Part shown: piece after piece, positions 12,173-23,475 of the stretch | Position numbering within the stretch: position 1 is the first letter of the stretch | Layout of the letters: every line of letters begins with the position of its first letter | NCBI RefSeq assembly: GCF_037893015.1 | Contig: NC_133658.1 | Location: 881,051,043-881,115,042 of the forward strand | Direction: 5' to 3' | From: Macrotis lagotis | Lineage: Eukaryota > Chordata > Mammalia > Peramelemorphia > Peramelidae | Length of the DNA: 64,000 nucleotides | Notes under the pieces: generated by a model | Seen by the model: the letters and a program-made list of their open reading frames with translations, nothing else | What the model was told of the DNA's origin: nothing | Databases searched by the model: none | Position numbers and translations under genes: made by a program

Positions 12173-12375
12173 TTCTTAACCTGGAGCGTATAAACTCGAT
12201 CTTTTTAAAAATATTTTGATGAATATATTCCACCATAATTGAGTTCCTTTGTAATCCTCTGTGTTTTCTTTTATGAACTTAAAAACATTCTTCTGAGCAG
12301 GGCTCTGTAAGTTTCATCAGAATGATTGACAAATGGGTTCATGATCCAAACTTGAGAAAAATAGCCTAGAAAAAT
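12173..12375. mobile_element. Possible hAT-type MITE remnant
   Basis: Begins ggttcttaacctggagcgta, the usual edge of a class of hAT-derived MITEs in mammals (taacctggggtcc). Diverged. Confidence 0.3.
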
Positions 12376-12419
12376 TCTAAAAAGAAATCCCTATACTAAG
12401 TCTCTGCCACCTGTGCCAT

Positions 12420-12700
12420 TTTCAGGAGTCAAAGTGATCTTCCTAAAATACAGTTGGAACAAACTCCAGTGATTCCCTGTGATCTTTAGAATCAAATCTA
12501 AAACTCTCTGACTGGCATTCAGGGCTCTTCCTAAATCATCTTTCCAGTCTTCTTACACCTCTAACATGAATTCTTTCATCCAGTGAAAGCAGCATCCTGG
12601 TTGTTTCTTAAATAAGACACTCCATCTCTCCCTTCTGGTCATTTTCTCTGACCCCTTGCCTAGAAAGTCTAGAATATTCTCCCTACTATATGTCAACCCT
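12420..12700 (+). mobile_element. L2 3' region fragment
   Basis: caaagtgatcttcctaaaat, aactccagtgattccctgtg and gactggcattcagggctctt match the L2 3' segment. Confidence 0.65.
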
Positions 12701-12726
12701 ATGATATAAACATACTATATATTTCC

Positions 12727-12855
12727 CCTGTTTTATAGATGAAGAAACTGAGTCTCAGAGAATTTGAATGATTTGCCCCAGGTCCAACGATTGATAAATG
12801 TTGAGACAGGCCAGGGATCCGGGTCCTCGGATTCTGAATTCAATGCTTTAAGTCA
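12727..12855 (-). mobile_element. MIR SINE
   Basis: ttatagatgaagaaactgag, gaatgatttgcccca and similar MIR text in reverse. Confidence 0.7.
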
Positions 12856-13089
12856 ATCAGGTAACAGAATATCTGAACAAATGTGGGGACAGACATCTGT
12901 AGCTTCACTGAGAAGTGTGATCCATCTCCTTTTTGGATCATGAAAGTCATCACTCAATCGAGCAATAAGAGTTTCTCAAACATTTAATAGTTTCAGACAC
13001 CATACTATTCCTGAGCAGTCAGATTCAAGAAAGAAAATAATCCCTGTTTACAAGGACTTTGCATTCTATCAGAAAAGGCATCAAGGGGA

Positions 13090-13305
13090 AAGACAAGGAA
13101 ACAAGCATTATTAAGTGACTACAGTATATCAGACATGAGGCAAAGTCCTTTATAATAATTACCACAACCTAGTCCTCACAACAACCCTTCAAGGAGGATG
13201 GTTTTAATATACCAATTTTACAGTTGAGGAAACTGAGGCAATTAGGGTTAAGTGATACCACCAACCTAGTAATTGTCTGAAGCTGAATTTCCTGACTCCA
13301 GGTCC
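13090..13305 (-). mobile_element. MIR SINE
   Basis: cctcacaacaacccttcaag, ttacagttgaggaaactgag, gaatttcctgactccaggtc. A 'size-class' ancient repeat precedes it at about 12985-13085. Confidence 0.7.
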
Positions 13306-13454
13306 CCCCCTATTTGCCTCTATGGACATGTATAAGTGTATTTAAGCATATACAAAATAGTTCAATACAAGAAAGTTTGGGAGACAAAGCACTTGCAGTT
13401 GAGGGAATATGGATGAAAAAAGTCATACCTGAGCTGAATCTCAAAGGAAGAGAG

Positions 13455-13640
13455 ATTCTTCCATGTCCAGGGTGAGAATTCTGCCTCTGACTCTTATGAG
13501 CTGTGTGATCATGTACCTTAACTTTTCTGAGTCTCAATTTCTTCATCTATAAAATGGGGATAAAAGCCAGGGTCATCCCTAACTCACAAGGCTACTGTGA
13601 TGTTTAACTGCAAGACATATGTAAGAAATGAGACTCTATA
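13455..13640 (+). mobile_element. MIR SINE
   Basis: tgagctgtgtgatcatgtac, tctataaaatggggataaaa. A minus-strand frame of 78 codons here is its shadow. Confidence 0.65.
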
Positions 13641-14540
13641 GCAATGAGTTGTGGTTATTAGTAATAATAATAATATGCAAGAATCCTTAATATGGAGAAC
13701 TTAAAGATTTGTTTAGCCAACCCTCAATTCATTAGAGAATTGTTTTCTATCCATTTTCCATCTCCTCCCCCCCCCCATTCTCCCATTGGCTATTCATTTG
13801 AGATTGCTTATTATCCATATCAGAAATTCCCCAGCTGCAGTCCCCTTGAGATCTTTTCCCAGATGGGAAGGAGAACTGTAGCTTGGTGTCTCAGTGACTG
13901 GCTTCATTCCATGGTTTTAGCAGAACCACTAATGTTGCTTGGGGAAAATTATTTGACTTTTTCCCCTCATGTTCTGTAATCCTTATTACTTACATGGTCT
14001 TTCTCAGAGTAAGTTGCTTAGGGATTCAACAGAGTTGGTGGATACAGAAAAACTTGGAGAAGATTTGATTTATAATCTTTGTGCCTCCAAGTTCCTGGAG
14101 GCCAGTCCCCTCACTAAGCTTCACAACTTTCTTGGGTGACGATCTAAGGCCCACATAACCAAGCAGTGCTGGAACGGTGATGGAGTGGGACAGTGCCTTC
14201 AGATGTTCTCTGTTAGACTTGAGGCAGCCCTGCTTTACCTTTTCGACATCCCCAAAGTCTTCCTACTCTCCTCATTTCAGCAAATAGTGAGAATGAGTCA
14301 AACCCAGTTCCAAGAAATCTATTGTCTTGCTGATGGTCATTATTCATTGCAACCCCAAATCTGAATCACAGAATTGGGTGTTTTTGTGAAGACTCAGATT
14401 GAGGGTGTCTGATAGAAATCAGTCTGGGAAAGACATTAAAAACAGACAGATGAGCATAAATAGATTGTCAATGGACTAGAAATTCTTCAAGGCGAGGTCT
14501 CAGACCATTCATTTCAGGGCTAATAAGGTGAGGTCCTTGT
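13641..14540. other. Intergenic DNA, nothing recognised
   Basis: Unique sequence. The 95-codon frame at 13692-13979 includes a C run at 13765-13778 and has no domain. Confidence 0.35.
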
Positions 14541-14549
14541 CAGCCCTAA

Positions 14550-14785
14550 ATAATAATAATAACTAATGTCTATAGAATGTCTACTTTACAAATATAATCT
14601 CATTTGATCCTCACAACAACACTGGAATATAGATTCTATTATTCTCCCCGTTTTACCTACGAGGAAACTGAGGCAAACAGAGATTAAATGACTTGTCCAG
14701 GGTCACACAGCCAAGTATCTAAGAGTGAATTTGAACTCAGGGCTTCCTAACTTCAGACTACCCATTGCATCCATCCCCTAGCCGC
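14550..14785 (-). mobile_element. MIR SINE
   Basis: cctcacaacaacactggaat, acgaggaaactgaggcaaac, cagggtcacacagcc. A partial second copy lies at about 14925-15020. Confidence 0.7.
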
Positions 14786-15020
14786 TTTCACCACAGTGGG
14801 GGAGATGAAAGGGAGAAAAGGCAGAACGTCACTTTAAAATTACATAAAATTTAATTAAAAACAATAAGTTAAGAATTTATTTACATCTTATCCTATCTAC
14901 TCCCATCTCTTTCGAAGTCAGCTGGGGATAGATCCATAGCCTCTACTCAATTCAACAATGAAGTGTCAGAATTTGAATCCACATCCTTTTCTCTAAATCT
15001 AGGACTCTTTCTACCACTCC

Positions 15021-15366
15021 TTGCTCTTAATTCTATAGTTGGAGAATAAAATGGTCAGGGGATGACTTAATCTGATAGATACATGGTGTCAGATTTTCCC
15101 CTTTACCTTCCTCTAACTTAGCAGACAACACCCAGAGATCCTAGTGATGAGATGAATCTGATAAAAAAATGAATAAAAAAGAGATTTGAATGAAAATGAT
15201 GAGACAATCTCTTAAGGCCCCTTTAGCTGTGATTCTAAATAATATAAAGGGAACTACTCCATTCCTACCCTTAATTCGGGGATTTTATGGTGGTCACTTA
15301 AAGGATGGCTCTATGATGTCCTTTCTGTAAAAGCAGATGTGACTTCTGATTAATGGAGAGACTTCT
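15021..15366. other. Intergenic DNA, nothing recognised
   Basis: No repeat or exon recognised. Confidence 0.35.
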
Positions 15367-15404
15367 GGGAGGAAGGAAGAAGAGGAAAGAGAGAGGGGAG
15401 GGAG

Positions 15405-15460
<56 letters not shown>

Positions 15461-15535
15461 AAAAGAGGAGAGAGAGAAAAAGAGAAGAGAGAGACAAGGA
15501 GAGGAGAGGAGGGGAGGGGAGAAAAGAGACAGGTA
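15367..15535 (+). repeat. (GA)n purine tract
   Basis: About 30 GA units (15407-15459) inside some 165 bp of almost uninterrupted purine. Open frames of up to 140 codons on both strands (e.g. 15294-15716) are low-complexity shadows. Confidence 0.95.
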
Positions 15536-15794
15536 GATGGTGGGGGCAAGGAGAGACAGAAATAGAAGGGGTAGGAAGAGGCACAGATTTTGCAAAGGGG
15601 AGACCTCCCAAAACTACAGGTATGTGAACAAAAGCCAGCAAACTAATTTGATTTTTGATTCTTAATTTATGATTCTTAATACCTGCATGTCCAGCCACTG
15701 CTAAGCATAAATTCACTGAGTGAGATAATTTGCTCCCTGGGTGATCTGAGCTTGCATTTCACTCCGGAATGCCAACTATCGTGTATTCTATTGC

Positions 15795-15998
15795 TGATGT
15801 TACCCTGGAGTTAGGAAAATCTGAGTTCAAATCCAGGTTCAGACACTTCATTGCTGTGTGATCAAGTCATTTCATCTTGTTTGCCTCAATTTCCTCATTT
15901 GTAAACTTAGCTGGAGAAGGAAATTATATACCCCATTAATATCTTTGTCAAGAAAATCCCAATTGGGATTACAAAGAGTTGGACTGAAACAACTAAGT
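15795..15998 (+). mobile_element. Ther-type CORE-SINE
   Basis: cctggagttaggaaaatctg through tcaagaaaatcccaattggg to ggactgaaacaact. Confidence 0.7.
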
Positions 15999-16124
15999 AC
16001 CAATAATATGAACCAGAACAGCTTCCTCATACTTTCTTATTTCTGTTGTTTCTTCACTATCCATTCATTGTCTTTTGTGTAGTAAGCACATGGTATCCTA
16101 TTCATACAAAGATGTTTAAAGCAA

Positions 16125-16370
16125 TTTTTTTGCAAGGACAAAGAACTGAAAACTGGGGAATGACTGAACGAGTTATGATTTATGAATGTTATGAAATACT
16201 GTTTTGTTCTATGAAGGGCATGATTCCAGAAAAAAAAAGATCAAGGAAGACGTGAATTAACTGATACAAAGTAAACTGAGCAGAACCAGGAGAACAATTT
16301 ATACAATTATTATGTTATTACAAGAATATTATAAAAATGAACAATTTTGAAAGATTTAAAATTTCTGTTC
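16125..16370 (+). mobile_element. L1 3' UTR fragment
   Basis: gaactgaaaactggggaatg, actgttttgttctatgaa, aaactgagcagaaccaggag. Confidence 0.75.
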
Positions 16371-16483
16371 TTTGCAGTGTTCAACCAAGTTTCCAGACAG
16401 CCAATGATGAAGAATTCATTTCTCACCTAGCTGAAACTTCTCTACCTTGGATATTTTTTTTCTCCCTCACCTTTCTCACTTCT

Positions 16484-16510
16484 TTTGTGTGTGTGTGTGT
16501 GTGTGTGTAT
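16484..16510 (+). repeat. (GT)n microsatellite
   Basis: About 12 GT units. Confidence 0.9.
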
Positions 16511-16616
16511 TATCTTGCCTCACTAGATTGCAACCTCCTTGAGGCAGTTACTGTCTTTCTTTTTTGAATTTATAACATTAGAACTCAGCTCAGTATCTGG
16601 CCTAGAGTAAACTTTT

Positions 16617-16771
16617 TTTTTTTAAGGCTTTTTTTTGCAAGGCAAACGGGGTTGAGTGGCTTGCCCAAGGCCACACAGCTAGGCAATTATTAAGTGTCTG
16701 AGACCGGATTTGAACCCAGGTACTCCTGACTCCAAGGCCGGTGCTTTATCCACTACGCTACCTAGCTGCCC
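16617..16771 (-). mobile_element. WSINE1-type SINE
   Basis: Minus copy with T-run start. Target-site duplication agagtaaactttt at 16604-16616 and 16772-16784. An L2-like tail precedes it (about 16515-16603). Confidence 0.9.
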
Positions 16772-16979
16772 AGAGTAAACTTTTAATAAATCAATTTATT
16801 GACTGTAGAAGCATGTCGCTCACAACCTGGTCAAGAGATGATGGACTAATAGAATGTGACACACATTTTTAGATGTGGTCATTGTAGGTATTTGTTTACT
16901 TGACTAGGATTATTTGTTAGAAGAGTTTTCTTATTCTTTTCCCCTTTGGGGAAAAGGGTAAGAATTTTTTTAAATGAGT

Positions 16980-17115
16980 AATGATTCTGGAGTCAGACAT
17001 TCTGGACCTTGAGAAAGTCACTTTGTCTCCCTAGGCTTCAGTTTTTCCACCTGTAAAATAAGGGAGTTGGACTGGTGAATCTTTGGGGTCTTTTCCTGCT
17101 CTGTATATATGATTG
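16980..17115 (+). mobile_element. MIR SINE
   Basis: attctggagtcagacattct, ccacctgtaaaataagggag, 3' end gtcttttcctgctct. Confidence 0.6.
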
Positions 17116-17439
17116 AAGGATTAAATAGGAATCAATGAGGCCATTTTCAGTCATGGAGACCTTGATATAACTTTCTTTAGATTAACTTGAGCTTAGTCAA
17201 AGGAGGAACAGTTTCTGAATGGTCCAGTTCTCTCCAGACAGAGCATTTTGCTTCCTCCTTTAAATGATGAAACAAACATTGAGGAGAAGCATGGTTTAAC
17301 CTTTCTTCCAGGGCCACATTGCTTAATTTTAACCCTACCATCTATATCTAGTCCACATATCTCCAACCCCATAGAAGGGAAACTGGAGTGCTTGCTTCTC
17401 TGACTCCCAGGCCCACTCTCCTTTCCCTAGGATCTAGAG
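17116..17439. other. Intergenic DNA, nothing recognised
   Basis: No repeat or exon recognised. Confidence 0.35.
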
Positions 17440-17642
17440 CAGAGGTAGGGAATGTTCCATCTGCGACCAACTTAAGGTCTGAGAAATCATTTCGTCTGGA
17501 GACTGTCAAGGTAGGACTCAAGATTCAATAAATCTAGGAGTCTTTTATGGTTAGTGTTTTGAAGTTGATAGTTTTGTATGACCCTCAAATGATGTTATAA
17601 ATATCCAAATGGTTCTTGCCAGAAAAAAGGTTCCCACTCCTG
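17440..17642. mobile_element. hAT-type MITE with terminal inverted repeats
   Basis: Ends cagaggtagggaa (17440-17452) and ttcccactcctg (17631-17642) are near-complementary, as in short hAT elements. No clear 8-bp duplication outside. Confidence 0.5.
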
Positions 17643-17820
17643 AGGTTTGGAGATGGACATGGCCATCTCACTACTTCAGTAAGCAATGAATCAGCAACCA
17701 CAATTCTTCTAGTAAGACTGACCTCTCCATTTACCCTACTATTACTCCATGGACCCTCATACATATGTCTGTTTGTATTGCCAAAGCTTAGCTAATGCTT
17801 GATACATAGTGTTTAATAAA

Positions 17821-17858
17821 TACTCATTCATTCATTCATTCATTCACTCATTCATTCT
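17821..17858 (+). repeat. (ATTC)n microsatellite
   Basis: About nine ATTC units after an L2-type end (gcttgatacatagtgtttaa). Confidence 0.9.
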
Positions 17859-18540
17859 TTAGTGGAGAGAGAAATACCTTCAGGAAAGACTTGGGTTCAA
17901 GGTGTACTGGCTGAGTGACTTCTTACCAGGTCCTAAACCTTTCAGGCAACTCTTTCTGACTATAAGTAGTAGGGTTCATCTGCATTGGCAGAGGGGATTT
18001 CCTCACTGGGATTTTACCCATGATTTCAAAGATCCAGTCAAAACAACAAGAAATAAACTAACATTGCCTGAGCGACTATTGGAACACCAATCCAGTCCTC
18101 TAATGTCTTCCTCCAATCCGTTTTCTTTTTCTATAGGGACAAGGCAGGGAGAAATGAGGAGGTGACCTTTAAATTGGGTGGGACTTTCCTGGTTCTCAAT
18201 TACTGCAAGCTTCCAGAGGAGAATCAAGGGAGAAGGATGTGGTTGCTGAACTACTGGTAAGGATCTTAGATCTTCTATTGAACAAACATCCTCTATGGGC
18301 AAGGTCAATGTGAGACAGGGAAGTTGTAGAGAATATAAGTAGTCAAGGTAGGAAAGACAACAAAACTAATTTCAGCAGTCCAATTAAGTGTTCCATTGTC
18401 AAATCAAAAGAATCCATTCCTCCTTTTCATTAATATTCCAAACAGCTAAATAAATGGTTTGGGGGCAATGTGTTCAGGAAGAGGTTTTGCTTAGATGTTT
18501 GTGATGTCAAAACAGAATGGATTGAAAAGAATTTTAAAGG
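17859..18540. other. Intergenic DNA, nothing recognised
   Basis: Frames of 87 (+) and 101 (-) codons overlap on opposite strands at 17902-18308. Neither shows a family signature. Confidence 0.35.
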
Positions 18541-18544
18541 AAAC

Positions 18545-18725
18545 TCATTGATCTAGAGCTGAAAGTTACCTAGAAGGCCATTTACCCCAACTTTCCAACC
18601 TCACAATTGGGGAAACTGAGAGATGGAGAAATTACGTGACTTGAACCAGATTATAGGTAAAAAAAATAGAGCCAAGATTTAAACTCAATTCCTTTGACTT
18701 CAAATTCAATGTTTTCTATAGTCAG
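18545..18725 (-). mobile_element. MIR SINE
   Basis: tctagagctgaaagttacct, aattggggaaactgagagat. Confidence 0.6.
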
Positions 18726-18761
18726 ACGGCCACAGAGTTACGTGAACTAAAGCAGAGTATA

Positions 18762-18990
18762 AGCCTACATCTATCTATTATCTACATTTATGTCTGTCTA
18801 TGACTGTATCTATGTTCATGTCTACATCTGTCAAGTATTGTGTCTGTGTTTACATTGATATCTATCTATGTTTATGTCTGTGACAATGTCTGTGTCTCAT
18901 CTATACTTATGTCTATGTATGTATGTGTCTATATATACATATATATGTTTATGTATTTGTCTAGGACCACATCTATGTCTATGTCTATAC
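18762..18990 (+). repeat. Degenerate (TCTATG)n / TATC-rich tract
   Basis: About 230 bp of shifting tctatgtctatgtctg and catatatatg units. A 70-codon frame across it is low complexity. Confidence 0.85.
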
Positions 18991-18994
18991 AGAG

Positions 18995-19235
18995 TAATGG
19001 AATTAGAATAAGAAGAACTCAAGTTCAGATTCAGTCTCTGATAACCATGTGACCCTGAGCAAGTCACAACTTCTCTAAACCTATTTTCTCATCCATAAAG
19101 TGGAAAATACTATACCTACTCCAAGAGTTGCTGTGAGGACAAAATGAGATAATGTTGTAAGGTCCATTACAAACCTCAAAGCACCGTATAAATGCTAGCA
19201 ATCGTTGTGATGGTTGCAGTCATTTTTATTTATTA
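18995..19235 (+). mobile_element. MIR SINE, long copy
   Basis: accatgtgaccctgagcaag, gttgctgtgaggacaaaatg, cgtataaatgctagc. Confidence 0.7.
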
Positions 19236-19850
19236 CTACAAAATAACTCTGATGGGAAGGCCCTTATAGCTGGGAGAACTAGGAAAAGCTTTCTGCAGAA
19301 GATGACTCTTCAGTTGAGTCAGGAAGCAAATCAGGGAGCCTAAAAGGCAGGAGAATGCAGTCCAGGCTTAGGGGAGAGTTAAGGAGGACACCAAGATTTT
19401 CAGTGTGGACAACTAGAGAGAGGAAGAATGAATTTTGAGTGACAAAGTCAGAATCCAAAAAAATTTGACAATATCAAATATCGGGCCAGATTTTAAGTGA
19501 CTAACAAATGTATGTTGACTTTCCAAAACTGATATTCAATAAGCATAAATAAAAGGACTTACACTTGGGATCAAAAAAACCTACTTCAGTAGACAAAAGC
19601 CAAAACCAAAGTAGGTAGCAGTTCACTTGAAAAAGAACCAGGAGTCTTAGTAGACTGATAAACAAGATGATAGTGAGATATGAGACACCCCCCCCCAACC
19701 TCAGCAGAAAGGGTCTTGGGCAAGTCTCATGAACTGGCAAAAAGAGGATATCCTCAAATGATTTCAAGAGTTAGAGTAGACCAAACAGATCATGTAGAAC
19801 ACTACTATCTTACAGATGGATGGAAAAACTGAGTCTCAGCAAGGCAAAGT
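19236..19850. other. Intergenic DNA, nothing recognised
   Basis: Includes a C run at 19688-19697. The 88-codon minus frame at 19501-19767 is Leu-rich without a recognised family. Confidence 0.35.
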
Positions 19851-19854
19851 TGAA

Positions 19855-20360
19855 AGAACATCAGATTTGGCATCTAAGGACCTAGATTGCAAACTTGGGC
19901 CTGTCCCTTGCTTCTTATATGACCTTGGGCAAAATCTTTTCCTTTTTTTGGACCCCAGTTTCTTTATCTACAAAATGAGATCAATGGATTTGATGTCTTC
20001 TGAGGTCCCTTGCAGTTCTGTTCTATTGATGTCCTATGATTCCAATGACTAGAATTTGGGTTTCCTGACTTCTCTGAACTCTGAGTCTCTGTAAAACACC
20101 ATCCTGCCCTCAGCAGTGGACACAGCTTACCAAAGATCCTCCCTACACATAGAAGATTAACATTTATAAAGTAGTTTAAGGTTTATATTTGATTGACAAA
20201 TCTTGGAGGTAGATACTATTACTTATTTCCCCATTTACAAAAGGAGAACACTGAAGTCTTAGAGAGATCAGCAATTTGCCCACAGTCACATAGCAGGCCA
20301 TAGCCATGTTTGAACTCAGGTTTTTCTGACTCTAGGTCCAGCCCCCTATGTACTGTATTT
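19855..20360. mobile_element. Two MIR SINEs, plus then minus
   Basis: Plus copy 19855-20045 (tgaccttgggcaaaatcttt, gaggtcccttgcagttctg). Minus copy 20165-20355 (cagtcacatagcaggccata, gtttgaactcagg). Confidence 0.65.
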
Positions 20361-20379
20361 CAGGAAGTCAGAAATGTTC

Positions 20380-20820
20380 AATAAACTGATAACTTTGGGC
20401 CTGACACACAGTAGGTGCTTATTAAATACATGATTGATTTATTGCTGAATGAGCAATCTTCTTGCAGGATCATAAATTTAAAGCTAGGAAAAATCTTAGA
20501 GGTCATTCCATGCCAATCATTTCTTTAACAGATGAAGAAATTGAGACATGGAGAAGTGGCTTCCACAGGTCAGCATACATGGGTGACCACAAATATGGCA
20601 CCCAAGATTTAAATTCAAGACTCCTGCCATCAATGCCAGCAGGTTTTTCTCTAGTATTTTGTATTGATTTTGTATTTAGTTATAGACTCTACATTGCTTC
20701 CCTCACTAGAGTGTAAGTTCCTGGAGGTTAGGTATTGTTTCATTTCTCTTTGAATCCCTAGCAACCATCACAGCGGTGGATAGAAGGTTCTAAATAACTG
20801 CTTACTGAATGACCCATTGG
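20380..20820. mobile_element. L2 3' ends flanking a minus MIR
   Basis: 20385-20445 (cacacagtaggtgcttatta) and 20680-20815 (agagtgtaagttcctggagg) are L2 ends on the plus strand. 20465-20645 is a minus MIR (gatgaagaaattgagacatg). Confidence 0.55.
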
Positions 20821-20878
20821 TGAGTAAAGGCCATCCTACCCCTTGCCAATCATCTTTTGCTCCCATTTCCCAGTTGGG

Positions 20879-21062
20879 TCACAGCCCCAACAGCAGCCCC
20901 GAAAGCCAGTGGTTATCTGAGGCCAGGGGGTGGGATTCGAAGAGCTTTGGGTGACAGTTGCTGAGCCGGGTGAGAGCAGCGTGACTCTCATGCCAAGACT
21001 GGGCAGTGCTCAGCAAAATCAAAATGTGAAAAACCACGAAGGGAAGAAATATCCAGAAGTGA
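20879..21062 (-). CDS. Candidate signal-peptide ORF, possible first exon (uncertain)
   Basis: An ATG at 21062 opens MTHFWIFLPFVVFHILILLS, a clean signal-peptide-like N terminus, followed by TAQSWHESHAALTRL and more, to a stop at 20879-20881. The block is free of repeats. In human, TNFRSF8 starts with a signal-peptide exon on the same strand as MIIP and about 30 kb downstream. This ORF is 39 kb downstream of MIIP on the same strand. Against it: I find no consensus GT donor inside or after it, and residues after the leader do not match CD30. It may be chance. Confidence 0.2.
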
Positions 21063-21135
21063 GTCATCTCAGTCCCCACTTCTGAGTCCTCGTTTCTCAG
21101 CTCTGGTCTCCTTCCTTCCCCCCCTCCTTTGACTG

Positions 21136-21525
21136 GTGTTTGGTTCTTTTCAGAATGACCTGGTGAAGCATATAGGTTACCACTTGGGTATGTGTGCAAA
21201 TGGACACGCGTCAGATGTGAAAATAATTTCTCTTCACTCCCACTCCTTTTACAAAACCAACAAATATTATGCAAACCATTTCATTAGCAATGATTTTCAA
21301 GAAACTCCCAAAGGACTAATGTTGAAGCATACTCTCCACCTCCAGAGAAAGAACTGATAATGTCTGAATATAGACAGAAGCATGCTATTTTTAAAAAAAC
21401 AAGAATAATAACAAGAAAAAGAATGATTTTCTGGCCACTGGGCTGTGTTAACAGATGCTCTTTGTCTGAATTTGACTTTCAAAATTAAAAAAAAACTTTC
21501 AAAATCATTTTCAAAGGCACATGCT
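21136..21525 (+). mobile_element. L1 3' UTR fragment
   Basis: aactcccaaaggactaatgt, ccacctccagagaaagaact, tagacagaagcatgctattt. Confidence 0.7.
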
Positions 21526-21574
21526 AATAAAATGTTTCTAAAATGACAGAAACCATCTATAAATAAATGTACAT

Positions 21575-21750
21575 CTAGAGCTGGAAGGGACTTTAGAGGT
21601 TATCGACTCCTACCTTCTTATTTTACAGATAAGGAAACTCAGATCTAGGAAGTTTAAGTGACTTGTCCATGGCACACAAATAATAGATAACAGAGGTAGA
21701 ATTTGAATCTAGGACTTCTGACTCCAAAATCTTTGTTCTAATCCTTTTGG
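21575..21750 (-). mobile_element. MIR SINE
   Basis: ctagagctggaagggacttt, ttttacagataaggaaactc, aggacttctgactccaaa. Confidence 0.7.
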
Positions 21751-22205
21751 AACCATCCAATTTACACAGCAGTGAGTTTCTTCATTGGAAGAGTGGAATT
21801 GGAAGTGGGGATGGATTAGAAGACCTTCCCTCCTGCTCTAAAGTCTATCAGCCTCTAATCCCAAGATCATCTGTTGCACCATCAAGCATGACTCTCTTCT
21901 CCACAATGTTCTAGACTATTGATGTCCAACCTCTGCCTGAAGCTCTACTGAGAGTTCCCCTGTGTCAAACTCTGGTAAGAAAATAACCTAGTGTGTGGGG
22001 GAAAGTTTAAAAAGGGGGCAGGAGGCCTAGTTTCTAAACTAGACTCTGCCAGTAACTGTGTATGTGCCTGAGCCATAACTAGGGTGTAGCCTTAGGAATT
22101 GCCTTATGGCAGAAAATTTAGAAGGCGTTGACAGCACTGTCCCAAGTCATACTTCTTCACCTATCTTGCCCGACTCTAGGCCTTATCCCAGAATTTGTTT
22201 CCTCT
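21751..22205. other. Intergenic DNA, nothing recognised
   Basis: No repeat or exon recognised. The long pyrimidine tract follows. Confidence 0.35.
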
Positions 22206-22365
22206 ACCATCTCTTCCATTTCTTTCTCCTCCTCCTCCTCTTTTTCCTTCTCCTCCTCCTCCTCTTCCTCCTTTTCCTTTCCTTCTTCCATTTTCTCCTC
22301 CTCTTTTCTTCTTCCTCTTCCTTTTGTTCTTTTTTCTCCTCCTCTTCTTCTTCCTCCTCCAATGA
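22206..22365 (+). repeat. (TCC/CTT)n pyrimidine tract
   Basis: About 155 bp of nearly pure C/T. Frames of 80-115 codons on both strands here are poly-Ser or poly-Glu/Arg shadows. Confidence 0.95.
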
Positions 22366-22879
22366 TTTAGAAAAGTTGAGATATTTTTTCTCCCTCTCCA
22401 GTCCAGAAGGATGCAACCCCATTCCAAATACTACCATTGTCATTTGCCTCTGAAGCAAAAAATGTTATAGTATAACTGATATGACTTTGGGAAGGCACAC
22501 CATGTGTTCAAGAAATGGAGATGGGTTAGATTTAGGCATAGGACCCCAGAAGTTATAGCCTAGATCCTACGACTAAACACTGAATGCTTACAAAAATCAG
22601 CTTTGAGCTAAGATCTTGGAATCTCAAAGTCAGAAGGGACTTCTGAAGCTATGAAGTCCAGTCTGAAGTCCTTCCATTATATCCTGATAATAATAAACAC
22701 TTGTTGAATTGATTCAAATGGACAATCATCTCTATTCCTACTTATACTTAACCCCAAGTCAGCCCATTTCACTTCAGATCTGTTCTCATTATAAAGAATC
22801 TTTCTCTCTCCAGGCAGAATGCAGCTAAATCACCTACAAGAGGATTCTTCAGATATTTGAGGGTCGTGCTCACTTTCTT
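22366..22879. other. Intergenic DNA with a partial minus MIR
   Basis: MIR-like text at about 22610-22670 (ctcaaagtcagaagggactt). The rest is unassigned. Confidence 0.35.
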
Positions 22880-23160
22880 CAAATCTGAAATGTTCTCCTG
22901 CCTCGCCACCACCTCCTTGCTTTCCTAGCTTCTTTTAAGATTCAGCTAATTTTTGGAAGGACATCTTTCACACTTCTGCCCCTACCCCCACTCTACTCTT
23001 TGGGAATTCCCTCTGGGGTTCCCTTCTATGTACTGGAGAGATCAATTGTGCACTACTTGCTTGCAAATTGTCTGAGAGCTCCTTGAGGTCAGAGGTTATG
23101 TTTTCATTTATCTTACTAACACCAACACTTAGCAGTGGCTCAGACACACATTAAGCCATA
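22880..23160 (+). mobile_element. L2 3' fragment
   Basis: cttttaagattcagctaatt, gagctccttgaggtcagagg and later L2-end text. Confidence 0.6.
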
Positions 23161-23250
23161 CTTATATAATATTACATAAATAATGCAAAATAAATTCTAA
23201 TATGATACAAATTATATAAAATTCAATGTACCATATATGAAGCTTATCAG

Positions 23251-23475
23251 GTAGGTGGTACAGCAGGCAGAACTTGTTATCTAGAAGATTCATCCTCATG
23301 ATTTCAAATCTGACCTCAGGCACTTACTATATGACCTTTGAAAAGTCACTTAATTCTCTTTGCCTCAGTCTCTTCATCTGTAAAATGAGCTGGAGAAGGA
23401 AATGGCAAACTACTCTAGTATCTTTGCCAAGAAAACCCCAAATTGAGCCATGAAAAATGACTGAACAGTTTATTA
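23251..23475 (+). mobile_element. Ther-type CORE-SINE
   Basis: taggtggtacagcaggcaga to gccaagaaaaccccaaattg and tgactgaacag. L2 and MIR ends follow at about 23560-23590 and 23945-24180. Confidence 0.75.

Noticed and set aside
15294-15716. 140-codon minus frame and its neighbours
   Set aside because: Translation of a (GA)n tract, low complexity.
20905-20968. Plus-strand exon between ttgggtcacag and CCGG|gtgagag
   Set aside because: Splice sites look fair but all three frames contain a stop or end at once, and no family match was seen.
22106-22458. Several 80-115 codon frames on both strands
   Set aside because: Translation of a pyrimidine tract into poly-Ser/Phe or poly-Glu/Arg/Lys.
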